A stretch of DNA of 20,120 nucleotides, from positions 1 through 20,120 of the forward strand of contig JBMNUI010000038.1 in NCBI GenBank assembly GCA_050946195.1. The letters are read 5' to 3'. Shown piece after piece: positions 7,637 through 15,876 of this stretch. The stretch is from UMGS1002 sp050946195. GTDB lineage: Bacteria > Bacillota > Clostridia > Oscillospirales > CAG-272. Positions within the stretch are counted from its first letter, which is position 1, and the number at the start of each line of letters is the position of its first letter. The notes beneath the pieces are model-generated. The model did not search any database, was not told the origin of the DNA, and saw only the letters and a program-made list of their open reading frames with translations. A program made the translations under genes and the position numbers.

Positions 7637-7874
7637 TAGACCAAACCGGCAGCACGTCAAGCGAAAGCAAGATGTTTTGCCGGTTATCATTTTTATCCCT
7701 GATTTTATGTGCAACATAATCTTGCATAAAGCATTTGTTGGCTGCCGCGGCCCGGCTGGGTTTTCCGATCGGTGAGTAAAATAAATAAATTGAGTATAAA
7801 AAACCGCTGCGTTTTGTTATTACCGCCCCTACATCATTTGACGTCTATATGGCAGTAAATATGCGGGTTTTATA
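7637..7874. other. Gene-free stretch between surface protein terminator and GT8 promoter
   Basis: Together with its flanks this forms a 428-bp gap between genes (7542-7969). Apart from the hairpin at 7591-7634 and the promoter at 7875-7903, I see no convincing coding frame, RNA gene or repeat. The part nearest the promoter is A+T-rich. An imperfect pair (AAAACCGC near 7801 and GCGGGTTTT near 7864) is too weak to call. Confidence 0.5.
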
Positions 7875-7903
7875 TTGACAATCAGAACCAATGTTACTAT
7901 AAT
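7875..7903 (+). promoter_or_regulatory. Perfect consensus sigma-A promoter for the GT8 gene
   Basis: TTGACA (7875-7880), a 17-bp spacer and TATAAT (7898-7903) match the housekeeping consensus at all 12 positions. Transcription should begin near 7910, leaving a leader of about 60 nt. Confidence 0.9.
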
Positions 7904-7969
7904 CAAAGAATGAAGGTGTGATATCAGCCCGGGCGAAGTTCTCATTTCTTAGCACAAAAGAGCAATGGA

Positions 7970-8785
7970 ATGATGATTATGAACATACTGGCGACGGTTA
8001 ATTCAAACTATATCTATCCCCTGAAGGTTATGCTGTGGTCGCTGCTCATGAGCCACCCCGGACAGCAGGTTGATACATACCTGATACATTCCTCGCTGAC
8101 CGATGACGAAATTGAGGACCTGCGCCGGCATATCGGGAGGTTTGGCCAGAAGCTGTTCCCGATTAAAATTGACGGCGGTCTGTTTGGCGAAGCCCCGGTG
8201 TTATTGCACTATTCGCGCGAAATGTATTACAGGCTGTATGCCTATCGCTGCCTGCCCGACAGTCTTGAGAGGATATTGTATCTCGACCCCGATATTCTGG
8301 TCATAAACAGCCTCAAGGAGCTTTACAATCTTGATCTCAGAGGTTATTATTTTGCCGCCGCGTATCACGACCGTATTTCGGTCAAAGAAATTAACCGACT
8401 GCGGCTCAAGAGCTATGAGGTTGAGGAGTATTACAACTCGGGCGTGCTTCTGATGAACCTGCCGCTATTGCGCGAGAAGGTGGACATAGAGGATATTTTC
8501 CGGTTTCTGAAAAATGAAAAACGCAAGCTCATACTGCCCGACCAGGATGTGCTCAATGCCCTGTTCGGCAAGCACATAAAGATAATTGACGAGATCAAAT
8601 ACAACTACGACACAAGATATTATCCCTACTACAAGCTGAAAAGCAACGGACTGGTTGACATGGACTATGTAATCAGAAATACCAGCATTCTGCACTTTTG
8701 CGGCAAGAAAAAGCCCTGGCACAAAGGCGAGGGCGGCAAATTTCACTCTTTGTATAAATATTATGAGGTGCAGGCTTTCAGATAA
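7970..8785 (+). CDS. Glycosyltransferase family 8 (GT8) protein
   Basis: The 271-residue product has the ordered signature of GT8 retaining glycosyltransferases, which transfer glucose or galactose from a UDP-sugar to lipopolysaccharide-type, wall or protein-linked acceptors. It begins MNILATVNSNY, the nucleotide-binding strand. The DxD motif is in YLDPDIL (104-110), with Asp106 and Asp108 holding the divalent metal. NSGVLLMNL (156-164), DQDVLN (191-196) and the late HFCGKKKPWH (242-251) are also characteristic. There are no membrane segments, so it is cytosolic or peripheral. Length is normal. ATG 7970 is preceded by AAAGAG at 7-nt spacing; ATG 7973 and 7979 are alternatives. It has its own consensus promoter. 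A role in decorating a surface polymer or the neighbouring surface protein is only suggested by position. Confidence 0.9.
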   Translation: MMIMNILATVNSNYIYPLKVMLWSLLMSHPGQQVDTYLIHSSLTDDEIEDLRRHIGRFGQKLFPIKIDGGLFGEAPVLLHYSREMYYRLYAYRCLPDSLERILYLDPDILVINSLKELYNLDLRGYYFAAAYHDRISVKEINRLRLKSYEVEEYYNSGVLLMNLPLLREKVDIEDIFRFLKNEKRKLILPDQDVLNALFGKHIKIIDEIKYNYDTRYYPYYKLKSNGLVDMDYVIRNTSILHFCGKKKPWHKGEGGKFHSLYKYYEVQAFR

Positions 8786-8818
8786 AGCCCGCGTGATTAC
8801 CCGGAGTATTACAACAGG

Positions 8819-8846
8819 ATAATATAGATTAAATAATATAGATTAA
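8819..8846 (+). repeat. 14-bp A+T-rich tandem duplication
   Basis: Two perfect tandem copies of ATAATATAGATTAA occupy 8819-8832 and 8833-8846, between the GT8 gene and the ABC transporter gene. The duplication creates several -10-like hexamers (GATAAT at 8818-8823, for example), but I find no good -35 box, so the promoter of the transporter gene is undefined. Confidence 0.7.
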
Positions 8847-8853
8847 TTATAGC

Positions 8854-8876
8854 ATTCCTGCTGTAACAGCAGGAAT
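8854..8876. promoter_or_regulatory. Perfect 10-bp dyad upstream of the ABC transporter gene
   Basis: ATTCCTGCTG (8854-8863) and CAGCAGGAAT (8867-8876) are exact inverted repeats around TAA, ending 14 bp before the GGGAGG Shine-Dalgarno. With a 3-nt centre and no following T-run it looks more like a repressor operator than a terminator. As RNA it would fold next to the ribosome-binding site. Confidence 0.5.
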
Positions 8877-8903
8877 TGGTAATAATAACAGGGAGGCAAA
8901 AAA

Positions 8904-11900
8904 TTGCTCGAACTCAAGGAAATAACGAAGATATACCATACCGCGGGAGAGGATGTCGAGGCGCTGAAGGGAATAGACCTGAAATTCCGCGACAGCGAAT
9001 TCGTGGCAATCCTCGGCCCTTCTGGCTGCGGGAAAACCACCTTGCTCAACATCATCGGCGGACTTGACCGCAGCACCTCCGGCGAGCTTATAATCAACGG
9101 CAGGTCGACCAAAGAATATAAAGACCGTGATTGGGACGCATACCGGAACCATTCGGTAGGTTTTGTGTTTCAGACCTACAACTTAATACCCCATCAGACG
9201 GTTCTGGCAAATGTCGAGCTGTCGCTGACCCTTTCAGGAGTTCCCAAAAAGGAGCGGCGCCGGCGCGCAATAGAAGCGCTCAAGAAGGTCGGGCTTGAAA
9301 ACCAGATGCACAAGCGGCCCAACGAGCTTTCGGGCGGCCAGATGCAGAGGGTTGCTATTGCCCGGGCCATTGTAAATAACCCCGATATAATTCTGGCCGA
9401 TGAACCGACAGGGGCGCTTGATTCAGGAACCAGCGTTCAGGTCATGGATATACTCAAGGAAATATCAAAAGACCGCCTGGTGGTCATGGTCACGCACAAC
9501 TCCGACCTTGCAGAAGAGTACTCGACCCGGATCGTCAGGATGCTTGACGGCAGGATTACCAGCGACAGCAAGCCGATCTCCGATGAGGAGGCAGGCGCGG
9601 AAGCCGCAAAGGCACAGTGCAGGGAGGCCGAAAACCGCAAAAAGAAAAAACCCTCCATGTCTTTAGCGACCTCCTTCGGGCTGTCGCTGAAAAACCTGTT
9701 CACCAAAAAGGGCAGGACGGCTCTGACCAGCTTTGCCGGCTCTATCGGCATTATCGGTATTGCCTTGATTTATGCGGTGTCCGAAGGTACTACCGCATTT
9801 ATTGACTCGGTGCAGGAGGAAACCCTTTCTTCCTATCCTCTGACCATTGAAGCGCAAAGCGTGGATGTTACCTCCCTGCTTTCCACATTTATGGGGAAGG
9901 CCAGGTCGATTTCAGAGCATGAGAATGACGCCATTTACCAGAAGGCGATGCTGTACGAGATGATGAATGCCGTCAACTCGCTTGAGGCCATAAAAAACGA
10001 CCTGAAATCATTTAAGGAATATATTGAAAATGAGCGCGCTGACGAGGAGAGCAGGCTTCATGCGGCGCTGGCAGGGGTACAGTACACCTATGATGCCGAG
10101 ATGACGATTTACACCAAGAATATTGACGGCACGATAATACGCTCGGACACCGAAGCCCTCACCCTTGAGCTTATGAAAAAATACTTCGGTGTGGACATGT
10201 ATTCCATGCTTGCCCTGCGCGAATGGTCGGTCATGGACAGCTCCTCGATGATGACCTCCTCCATGAAGCTCTGGAAAGAGCTGATCCCCGGCAACAACGG
10301 CGAGCCGGTCAATGACGTCATCTTAAAGCAGTATGACCTGATATACGGCAAGTGGCCGGAAGAGCATAATGAAATAATTCTGTTTGTCGATGAACACAAC
10401 GAGGTCGACGATATCACGCTGTACGCCCTGGGGCTTAAATCCGAAGCAGAGATAAAGGAGCTCATGGAGGCGGCGATAAACCGCAAAACCATTGAGTACG
10501 AGGTTCAGAAATGGTCTTATGAGGAAATCTGCAGCATGGATTTCCGCACGGTCCTGAGTTTCGACTGCTATGTCTATGACGAGAAGACCGGCACCTATAC
10601 CGACCTGCGAAAAACCGAGGCAGGGCTGAAGTACCTCTATGACAATGCGCTGAAGCTCCGCGTGGTGGGAATTGCAAAGCCGGGCAAGAACTCTATCGCC
10701 GCTCAAGACAGGAGTTTTATCGGTTACACGAGCGAGCTGACCAAGCATATCATCAGGCATGCCGCGGAGTCCGACGCGGTAAAGGCACAAAAGGAGAATC
10801 CGAACATCGATATTTTCACCGGCCTCCCCTTCAGGGATGCAAACGGTAATATCACAATCGAAGAAAAAGCGGCCAAATTCAGAGAGCATATTTCATCTCT
10901 TGATGTGTCCGGAAAGGCTGTGACATATGTCAGGATCATGAGCATCCCCTCGGATGAAGCGGTCGGGCAGTTTGTTGAGGACACGCTTGCCAAAATGTCG
11001 CGCGCCGACATAGAGGCGGCTATTGCCCCGGCGATGGCTGCGCAGATGGGTGTGGATGAGTCGACGATTGCCGAATATATAGCTTCCATGAGCGACGAAG
11101 ACTTAAGAGAAATATTTGCCAAGGCGCTTGCCGAGAAATACCGCGAGCAGTATGCCGCGCAGGTTAAGCAGCAGATGAGCACAATGACAAACGAGCAGCT
11201 TGCCGCGGCGCTTGACATGGCCGTGCTCCAGTATACCGACGAGATCTGTGCTGAGTATTACGATGAGATCATGGAATTTTCGGATTCCACCTATGAGGAC
11301 AATCTGATAAAACTCGGCTGCGTCGATCTCGACAGCCCCGCATCTATAAATCTCTACGCCTCGACCTTCGCAGACAAGGATATTATCAAGGAGGCCATCG
11401 CCGAATACAACGAAAAGGTCGACGACCTCAAGGAAATTACCTATACCGACTATGTGGGGCTTATGATGACCTCGGTGACGACAATCATCAATGCCATTAC
11501 CTATGTTCTGATTGCATTTGTTTCGGTGTCGCTGGTCGTGTCGTCGATTATGATAGCGGTCATCACCCTGATATCGGTGCAGGAGCGCACGAAGGAAATC
11601 GGCGTCCTGCGCGCCATCGGCGCCTCGAAGTCGAATGTCTCGAGCCTCTTCAACGCAGAAACCGTGATAATCGGCTTTACCTCAGGACTCCTCGGCGTGG
11701 TTATTACCTACCTGCTCTGCATACCGGTAAATCTTATCCTGAATTATTTCACCGGGCTGAGCAACCTCAGGGCAATTCTGCCGCTTCGGGCAGCGGGCGT
11801 TCTTATTGTTATCAGTATGCTGCTGACTCTTATCGCCGGAATCATTCCGTCGCGCAGCGCGGCAAAGAAAGACCCGGTGGTGGCCCTGAGAACAGAATGA
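8904..11900 (+). CDS. ABC transporter, ATPase-FtsX permease fusion (MacB-like)
   Basis: The 998-residue product joins an ABC ATPase (1-222) to an FtsX-type permease. ATPase motifs: Walker A GPSGCGKTT (38-46), Q-loop Gln90, signature LSGGQ (142-146), Walker B IILADEP (162-168), and switch His198. A linker follows, then a first membrane helix near 272-292. Next is an extracytoplasmic region of about 570 residues, then three helices in the last 140 residues with the FtsX hallmark VQERTKEIGVLRAIGA between the second and third. MacB-type proteins use the ATPase to move periplasmic or extracellular segments, exporting peptides or antibiotics or sensing them, rather than by classical transport. The start is TTG, 7 nt after a strong GGGAGG (8891-8896). 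The insert is much larger than the usual roughly 200 residues. No two-component genes or partner adaptor adjoin it. Confidence 0.92.
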   Translation: MLELKEITKIYHTAGEDVEALKGIDLKFRDSEFVAILGPSGCGKTTLLNIIGGLDRSTSGELIINGRSTKEYKDRDWDAYRNHSVGFVFQTYNLIPHQTVLANVELSLTLSGVPKKERRRRAIEALKKVGLENQMHKRPNELSGGQMQRVAIARAIVNNPDIILADEPTGALDSGTSVQVMDILKEISKDRLVVMVTHNSDLAEEYSTRIVRMLDGRITSDSKPISDEEAGAEAAKAQCREAENRKKKKPSMSLATSFGLSLKNLFTKKGRTALTSFAGSIGIIGIALIYAVSEGTTAFIDSVQEETLSSYPLTIEAQSVDVTSLLSTFMGKARSISEHENDAIYQKAMLYEMMNAVNSLEAIKNDLKSFKEYIENERADEESRLHAALAGVQYTYDAEMTIYTKNIDGTIIRSDTEALTLELMKKYFGVDMYSMLALREWSVMDSSSMMTSSMKLWKELIPGNNGEPVNDVILKQYDLIYGKWPEEHNEIILFVDEHNEVDDITLYALGLKSEAEIKELMEAAINRKTIEYEVQKWSYEEICSMDFRTVLSFDCYVYDEKTGTYTDLRKTEAGLKYLYDNALKLRVVGIAKPGKNSIAAQDRSFIGYTSELTKHIIRHAAESDAVKAQKENPNIDIFTGLPFRDANGNITIEEKAAKFREHISSLDVSGKAVTYVRIMSIPSDEAVGQFVEDTLAKMSRADIEAAIAPAMAAQMGVDESTIAEYIASMSDEDLREIFAKALAEKYREQYAAQVKQQMSTMTNEQLAAALDMAVLQYTDEICAEYYDEIMEFSDSTYEDNLIKLGCVDLDSPASINLYASTFADKDIIKEAIAEYNEKVDDLKEITYTDYVGLMMTSVTTIINAITYVLIAFVSVSLVVSSIMIAVITLISVQERTKEIGVLRAIGASKSNVSSLFNAETVIIGFTSGLLGVVITYLLCIPVNLILNYFTGLSNLRAILPLRAAGVLIVISMLLTLIAGIIPSRSAAKKDPVVALRTE

Positions 11901-11975
11901 CAAAACCACACAAAAAAGCCTGCTTTGCACTGCCGTATTTGCGCAAATTTACAGAAAATCACAAAAACGAAAAAA

Positions 11976-12058
11976 TGCCTTGACAAGCAAGGCAGGGTAA
12001 TATTATAATGACCTAAAGGCAGAGGTGCCGCAGGATTGCCTGTAGTGCCTTTGCCTTT
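11976..12058. promoter_or_regulatory. Five TGCCTT half-sites around the glutamine synthetase promoter and leader
   Basis: TGCCTTG (11976-11982) and CAAGGCA (11988-11994) form a perfect 7-bp dyad with a 5-bp centre overlapping the -35 box. AAAGGCA (12015-12021) and TGCCTTT (12046-12052) form a second dyad in the transcribed leader, and another TGCCTTT follows at 12052-12058. The last two compete for the same partner in RNA, and a small GCAGG/CCTGT hairpin lies between them. The arrangement fits a repressor operator, an alternative-folding leader, or both. It does not match the Bacillus GlnR box (TGTNA-N7-TNACA). Confidence 0.5.
11980..12009 (+). promoter_or_regulatory. Sigma-A promoter for type III glutamine synthetase
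   Basis: TTGACA (11980-11985) and TATAAT (12004-12009), both perfect, are 18 bp apart. Transcription should start near 12016, giving a leader of about 82 nt. The -35 box lies inside a 7-bp dyad, consistent with repression. Confidence 0.88.
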
Positions 12059-12097
12059 GTTGAATATAGGCCTGATATCAGAAAGGACATAGAACAT

Positions 12098-14191
12098 ATG
12101 AAAATACCCGAACATTTCGGAGAGCTTGTGTTTGACGATGCCGCGATGAGGTCGTACCTGCCGCGCGAAACATATGAAGCGCTAAAGAAAACCATCGATC
12201 AGGGGAAATCGCTCGACATCAGTGTGGCAAACGTCGTGGCCAACGCCATGAAAAACTGGGCGATAGAGCGCGGAGCGACGCACTTTACCCACTGGTTCCA
12301 GCCCATGACCGGAATAACTGCCGAAAAGCACCACAGTTTCCTCTCCCCGACACCCGACGGGCGGGTTATCATGGAGTTTTCGGGCAGCGAGCTGGTCAGG
12401 GGAGAGTCGGACGCCTCCTCCTTCCCCTCGGGCGGCTTGCGTGCCACCTTCGAGGCGCGCGGATATACTGCGTGGGACCCCACTTCGTACGCCTTTATTA
12501 AGGGCAAGACGCTCTGTATACCTACCGCTTTCTGCTCATACGGCGGGCACGCACTCGACAAGAAAACGCCGCTGCTGCGCTCAATGGAGGCTATAAACAA
12601 GCAAGCGCTCCGAATACTGAGGCTTTTCGGCAACACCGACGCCTCGTATGTCCGCACCTGTGTGGGGGCCGAGCAGGAGTATTTTCTGATAGACAAGTCC
12701 ATGTTCGACAAGCGACCCGACTTAAAGTTCTGCGGGCGGACCCTGTTCGGGGCAAAGCCCCCCAAGGGGCAGGAGCTTGAGGATCATTACTACGGCTCGA
12801 TAAAGCCGCGGGTCGCCGCCTTTATGGAGGAGCTGAACGACGAGCTCTGGCGGGTCGGGATTCTTGCAAAGACCCAGCACAACGAGGTTGCCCCGGCGCA
12901 GCACGAGCTCGCCCCGGTTTATACTACAACCAATATTGCCACAGACCACAACCAGCTCATAATGGAACTCATGAAGCAGGTTGCCTCAAGGCACGGGTTG
13001 GTCTGCCTGCTTCACGAAAAGCCTTTTGCAGGGTTCAACGGCTCGGGCAAGCACAACAACTGGTCGCTTGCCACCGATACTGGCATAAACCTGCTGACCC
13101 CCGGCGATACCCCCTATGAGAATGCTCAGTTTTTGCTCTTTCTTGTCGCGGTGATACAGGCGGTCGACGATTATCAGGACCTGCTCAGGCTGTCGGTCGC
13201 CACTGCCGGCAACGATCTGAGGCTTGGTGGCAACGAGGCCCCGCCGAACATCATTTCGGTATTCCTCGGGGATGAGCTGACCGCCGTACTCGACGCCATC
13301 GAGAACAACAAGCCCTACAATTCGGGTAAAAAAGAGGTCATAAAACTGGGTGTCCACGTTCTGCCCAAGTTCCCGAAGGACACCACAGACCGCAACCGCA
13401 CATCGCCCTTTGCCTTTACCGGCAATAAGTTTGAGTTCCGCATGGTGGGCGCCTCAAACAGCATCGCCTGTGCCAACATCATGCTAAACACGGCGGTTGC
13501 CGAGTCGCTGCGCCAGTATGCCGACTATCTTGAAGCCGCACCCGACTTCATCCCCGCGCTGCAGGAGCTGATAAAGAGCACGATTATAAAGCATAAGCGG
13601 ATAATATTCAACGGCAACAACTACGACCCGGCCTGGCACAAGGAGGCCGTCGAGGTTCGCGGGCTGCTCAACCTCAGGACCACGCCCGACTGCATGCCCT
13701 GCCTGCTTGCAAAAAAGAATGTCGACCTTCTGGTCTCACACAGGGTTTTCTCGGAGGCAGAGCTGAGGTCGCGCTGCGAGATACTGCTTGAGAACTACTG
13801 TAAGGTCATCAACATCGAAGCCCTGACCATGATAGAGATGGCAAGGAAGCAGATATTGCCGGCAGTCGAGGGCTACTGCACCGAACTTGCAAATGCGGCT
13901 GCCGCCAAGCGCGCGATTATGCCCGATATAGATCTTGACTATGAAAAGAGGTTGGTCGGGAAGCTCACGCGGCTCATGAGTGAAATCTCGGACAGAACCG
14001 ACGCCCTTGAGGAAATCCTGCACAGCATCCGGGGTATAGAGACGGTTGAAAAGCAGTCCTGTGCCTATCGTGATTTGGTTCTCACCCGAATGAACGAGCT
14101 GCGCGCCGCTGCAGACGAGGCCGAGACAATTGTGGCCGAGAAGTACTGGCCATATCCCACATATGGCGAGCTCTTGTTCGGGGTTAGGTAA
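12098..14191 (+). CDS. glnN: Type III glutamine synthetase (GSIII)
   Basis: The 697-residue product fits GSIII, a dodecameric cytosolic enzyme that makes glutamine from glutamate, ammonia and ATP; the length is typical (about 700) and well above GSI (about 450). Recognisable blocks: an N-terminal THWFQPMTG (64-72) and FPSGGLRATFEARGYTAWDP (109-128), the metal-binding EQE (192-194), NEVAPAQHELAPVY (262-275), the ATP/glutamate-site NGSGKHNNWS (314-323), and NRTSPFAFTGNKFEFR (433-448). All are intact. AAAGGA lies 10 nt before the ATG. It has its own consensus promoter and a strong terminator, so it is probably monocistronic. The following operon encodes a PII-like protein, which supports a nitrogen-related neighbourhood. 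GSIII is common in Clostridia and Bacteroidetes. Confidence 0.97.
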   Translation: MKIPEHFGELVFDDAAMRSYLPRETYEALKKTIDQGKSLDISVANVVANAMKNWAIERGATHFTHWFQPMTGITAEKHHSFLSPTPDGRVIMEFSGSELVRGESDASSFPSGGLRATFEARGYTAWDPTSYAFIKGKTLCIPTAFCSYGGHALDKKTPLLRSMEAINKQALRILRLFGNTDASYVRTCVGAEQEYFLIDKSMFDKRPDLKFCGRTLFGAKPPKGQELEDHYYGSIKPRVAAFMEELNDELWRVGILAKTQHNEVAPAQHELAPVYTTTNIATDHNQLIMELMKQVASRHGLVCLLHEKPFAGFNGSGKHNNWSLATDTGINLLTPGDTPYENAQFLLFLVAVIQAVDDYQDLLRLSVATAGNDLRLGGNEAPPNIISVFLGDELTAVLDAIENNKPYNSGKKEVIKLGVHVLPKFPKDTTDRNRTSPFAFTGNKFEFRMVGASNSIACANIMLNTAVAESLRQYADYLEAAPDFIPALQELIKSTIIKHKRIIFNGNNYDPAWHKEAVEVRGLLNLRTTPDCMPCLLAKKNVDLLVSHRVFSEAELRSRCEILLENYCKVINIEALTMIEMARKQILPAVEGYCTELANAAAAKRAIMPDIDLDYEKRLVGKLTRLMSEISDRTDALEEILHSIRGIETVEKQSCAYRDLVLTRMNELRAAADEAETIVAEKYWPYPTYGELLFGVR

Positions 14192-14206
14192 TTGACATAA
14201 CACTCC

Positions 14207-14253
14207 GCGGCGCAACCGGCATTTTGCCGAAGTTGCGCCGCTTAAATTTTATT
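14207..14253 (+). terminator. Intrinsic terminator of glnN
   Basis: Stem GCGGCGCAAC (14207-14216) and GTTGCGCCGC (14232-14241), perfect over 10 bp, has an inner CGGC/GCCG extension around an ATTTT loop and is followed by TTAAATTTTATT. It lies 15 bp past the stop codon. Confidence 0.9.
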
Positions 14254-14260
14254 AAAATTA

Positions 14261-14289
14261 TTGCTTTGTTTTTTTCATTGTGGTATAAT
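14261..14289 (+). promoter_or_regulatory. Promoter of the DUF1538/PII-like operon (TTGCTT, extended -10)
   Basis: TTGCTT (14261-14266), a 17-bp spacer that includes a T7 run, and TATAAT (14284-14289) preceded by TGG, an extended -10. Predicted start is near 14296. The same TTGCTT-N17 layout occurs at 17584 and 18985. Confidence 0.8.
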
Positions 14290-14295
14290 GAAGCT

Positions 14296-14316
14296 GCGGC
14301 AAAAAAACAAGGCCGC
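14296..14316 (+). promoter_or_regulatory. Small leader hairpin before the DUF1538 gene
   Basis: GCGGC (14296-14300) and GCCGC (14312-14316) pair around an A-rich 11-nt loop, followed by GTTTTGTTAATT. Placed right at the predicted transcript start, it could stabilise the 5' end or act as a weak attenuator. Five base pairs is short for a terminator. Confidence 0.3.
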
Positions 14317-14354
14317 GTTTTGTTAATTATATATTGACAAGGCAGGAACGTTCG

Positions 14355-15872
14355 GTGCACAAGAAAAAAAAGCTCTTAATTGAAAAAATCAGCGAATCGG
14401 TGGCCTCGATACTTCCGGTTACGCTGATTATAATATTGATGTGCTTTACGATTGTACCGGTCAGCACAGACATTATGCTGTCCTTTCTGCTCGGCGCACT
14501 GATGCTGATAGTGGGAATGGGGCTCTTTACACTTGGCGTGGATAACGCCATGCTGCCGGTCGGCACCACCATCGGCACCTGGATGACAAAAAGCAAAAAC
14601 CTGTGGCTTATCTTGCCGCTTTCCTTTTTTCTTGGCGCAGCAATCACAATTGCCGAGCCCGACCTGCAGGTGCTGGCCGACATTACGCCGCATATACATA
14701 AGACGGTTTTACTGGTCACAGTCGCAGTCGGGGTGGGGTTCTTCCTGATGGTTTCGATGCTCCGCACTTACCTCGGCATTAAGCTCAAATGGTTGTTTGC
14801 CGGTTTTTATATGGTGGTATTTGCACTTGCGGCATTTGCTGATAAAGAATTCCTTTCGGTGGCTTTTGACTCGGGCGGAGTTACGACCGGTCCGATAACC
14901 GTGCCGTTCATTATGGCGCTCGGGGTTGGTGCGGCTATGCTCAGAAGCGATAAAAATGCGGCTGCCGACAGTTTCGGCTTAATCGGACTGTGCTCTGTCG
15001 GCCCGATAATGGCTGTTCTTGCTTTGAGTTTTATTTTCAAGGGCGTTGCAACAACCACCGAGAATATTGTCGCTTCATATTCGGATACAATTGAAATAAG
15101 CGTGTCTTACCTTAAGGCATTCCCGGTATATATGCTTGAGGTGGCCTTGGCACTTGCTCCGATATTTGTTTTCTTCCTGATATTTCAGCTGGCGGTGCAA
15201 AGGCCGAAGCTCACTCAGTTTTTTAGAGTCCTGACCGGCGTTATCTTTACATTTGTCGGCCTTGTGCTCTTTCTCACCGGAGTTAATGTCGGTTTTTCGC
15301 CGCTCGGGACAATCCTCGGAGAAGAATTGGCAGGCGAGAGGCTCAGGTTTCTGCTTATCCCGCTGGCTATGGTGATGGGGTGGGTTACCGTCACAGCGGA
15401 GCCAGCGGTGCAGGTTCTCAACCGGCAGGTTGAAGAAATTACCGGCGGCGAAATTTCGGCTAAGGCAATGGAGGTAAGCTTGTCTGTTGGCCTTGCCTGC
15501 GCGATGGGGTTAGCCATGCTTCGCGTGCTCACCGGACTTTCGATTTTCTGGTTTCTGGTTCCCGGTTATGCCATATCCCTCATTCTTATGCTGTATGTGC
15601 CCGACATATTCACCTCGATTGCCTTTGACTCGGGCGGCGTTGCCTCTGGACCCATGACCGCGACATTTATGCTCCCGTTTGCGATAGGTGCTGCAAAGGC
15701 TGCCGGGGGAAATGTGGCAACAGACGCTTTCGGGCTGGTTGCGATGGTCGCCATGATGCCCCTTATAACCATACAGATTATGGGCGTCATATACAAGATA
15801 AAGCTGAAGGTCGCAAAAGAGCAGGTTGTCGTGTACGGCGATACCGAGGTTATCGACCTTTGGGAGGTTTAG
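14355..15872 (+). CDS. Tandem DUF1538 polytopic membrane protein (putative transporter)
   Basis: The product of about 505 residues is almost entirely hydrophobic helices and consists of two homologous DUF1538 halves about 250 residues apart. Half one has TIAEPDLQVL (98-107), FDSGGVTTGP (171-180) and DSFGLIGLCSVGPIMAV (205-221). Half two has TAEPAVQVL (347-355), FDSGGVASGP (424-433) and a degenerate DAFGLVAM. The paired AEP and FDSGG motifs resemble re-entrant or substrate-site elements of transporters with inverted or direct repeats, but no substrate is established to my knowledge. I start at GTG 14355, preceded by AGGCAGGA at normal spacing; a TTG at 14334 is in frame but poorly placed. The PII-like gene begins 4 bp after its stop, with the Shine-Dalgarno inside this gene, so the two are tightly coupled. 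The C-terminal 20 residues are soluble and could contact the partner. Confidence 0.88.
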   Translation: MHKKKKLLIEKISESVASILPVTLIIILMCFTIVPVSTDIMLSFLLGALMLIVGMGLFTLGVDNAMLPVGTTIGTWMTKSKNLWLILPLSFFLGAAITIAEPDLQVLADITPHIHKTVLLVTVAVGVGFFLMVSMLRTYLGIKLKWLFAGFYMVVFALAAFADKEFLSVAFDSGGVTTGPITVPFIMALGVGAAMLRSDKNAAADSFGLIGLCSVGPIMAVLALSFIFKGVATTTENIVASYSDTIEISVSYLKAFPVYMLEVALALAPIFVFFLIFQLAVQRPKLTQFFRVLTGVIFTFVGLVLFLTGVNVGFSPLGTILGEELAGERLRFLLIPLAMVMGWVTVTAEPAVQVLNRQVEEITGGEISAKAMEVSLSVGLACAMGLAMLRVLTGLSIFWFLVPGYAISLILMLYVPDIFTSIAFDSGGVASGPMTATFMLPFAIGAAKAAGGNVATDAFGLVAMVAMMPLITIQIMGVIYKIKLKVAKEQVVVYGDTEVIDLWEV

Positions 15873-15876
15873 TGTC

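Noticed and set aside
10323..10889. Long minus-strand open frame of 188 codons inside the ABC fusion gene
   Set aside because: Antisense to a well-supported gene with intact ABC motifs; its translation is not recognisable.
12016..12097. Known glutamine riboswitch or ANTAR two-hairpin leader before glnN
   Set aside because: I could not match the glutamine-aptamer core or two hexanucleotide-loop hairpins; only TGCCTT-based pairing is seen.
14334..14354. TTG start for the DUF1538 gene, or a TTGACA promoter here
   Set aside because: The AGGCAGGA ribosome-binding site fits GTG 14355, and no -10 box lies at the right distance from this TTGACA.
15826..15876. Upstream start for the PII-like gene overlapping the DUF1538 gene
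   Set aside because: GGGAGG at 15862 serves ATG 15877, and the PII-like fold begins directly at MELYLLLVV.
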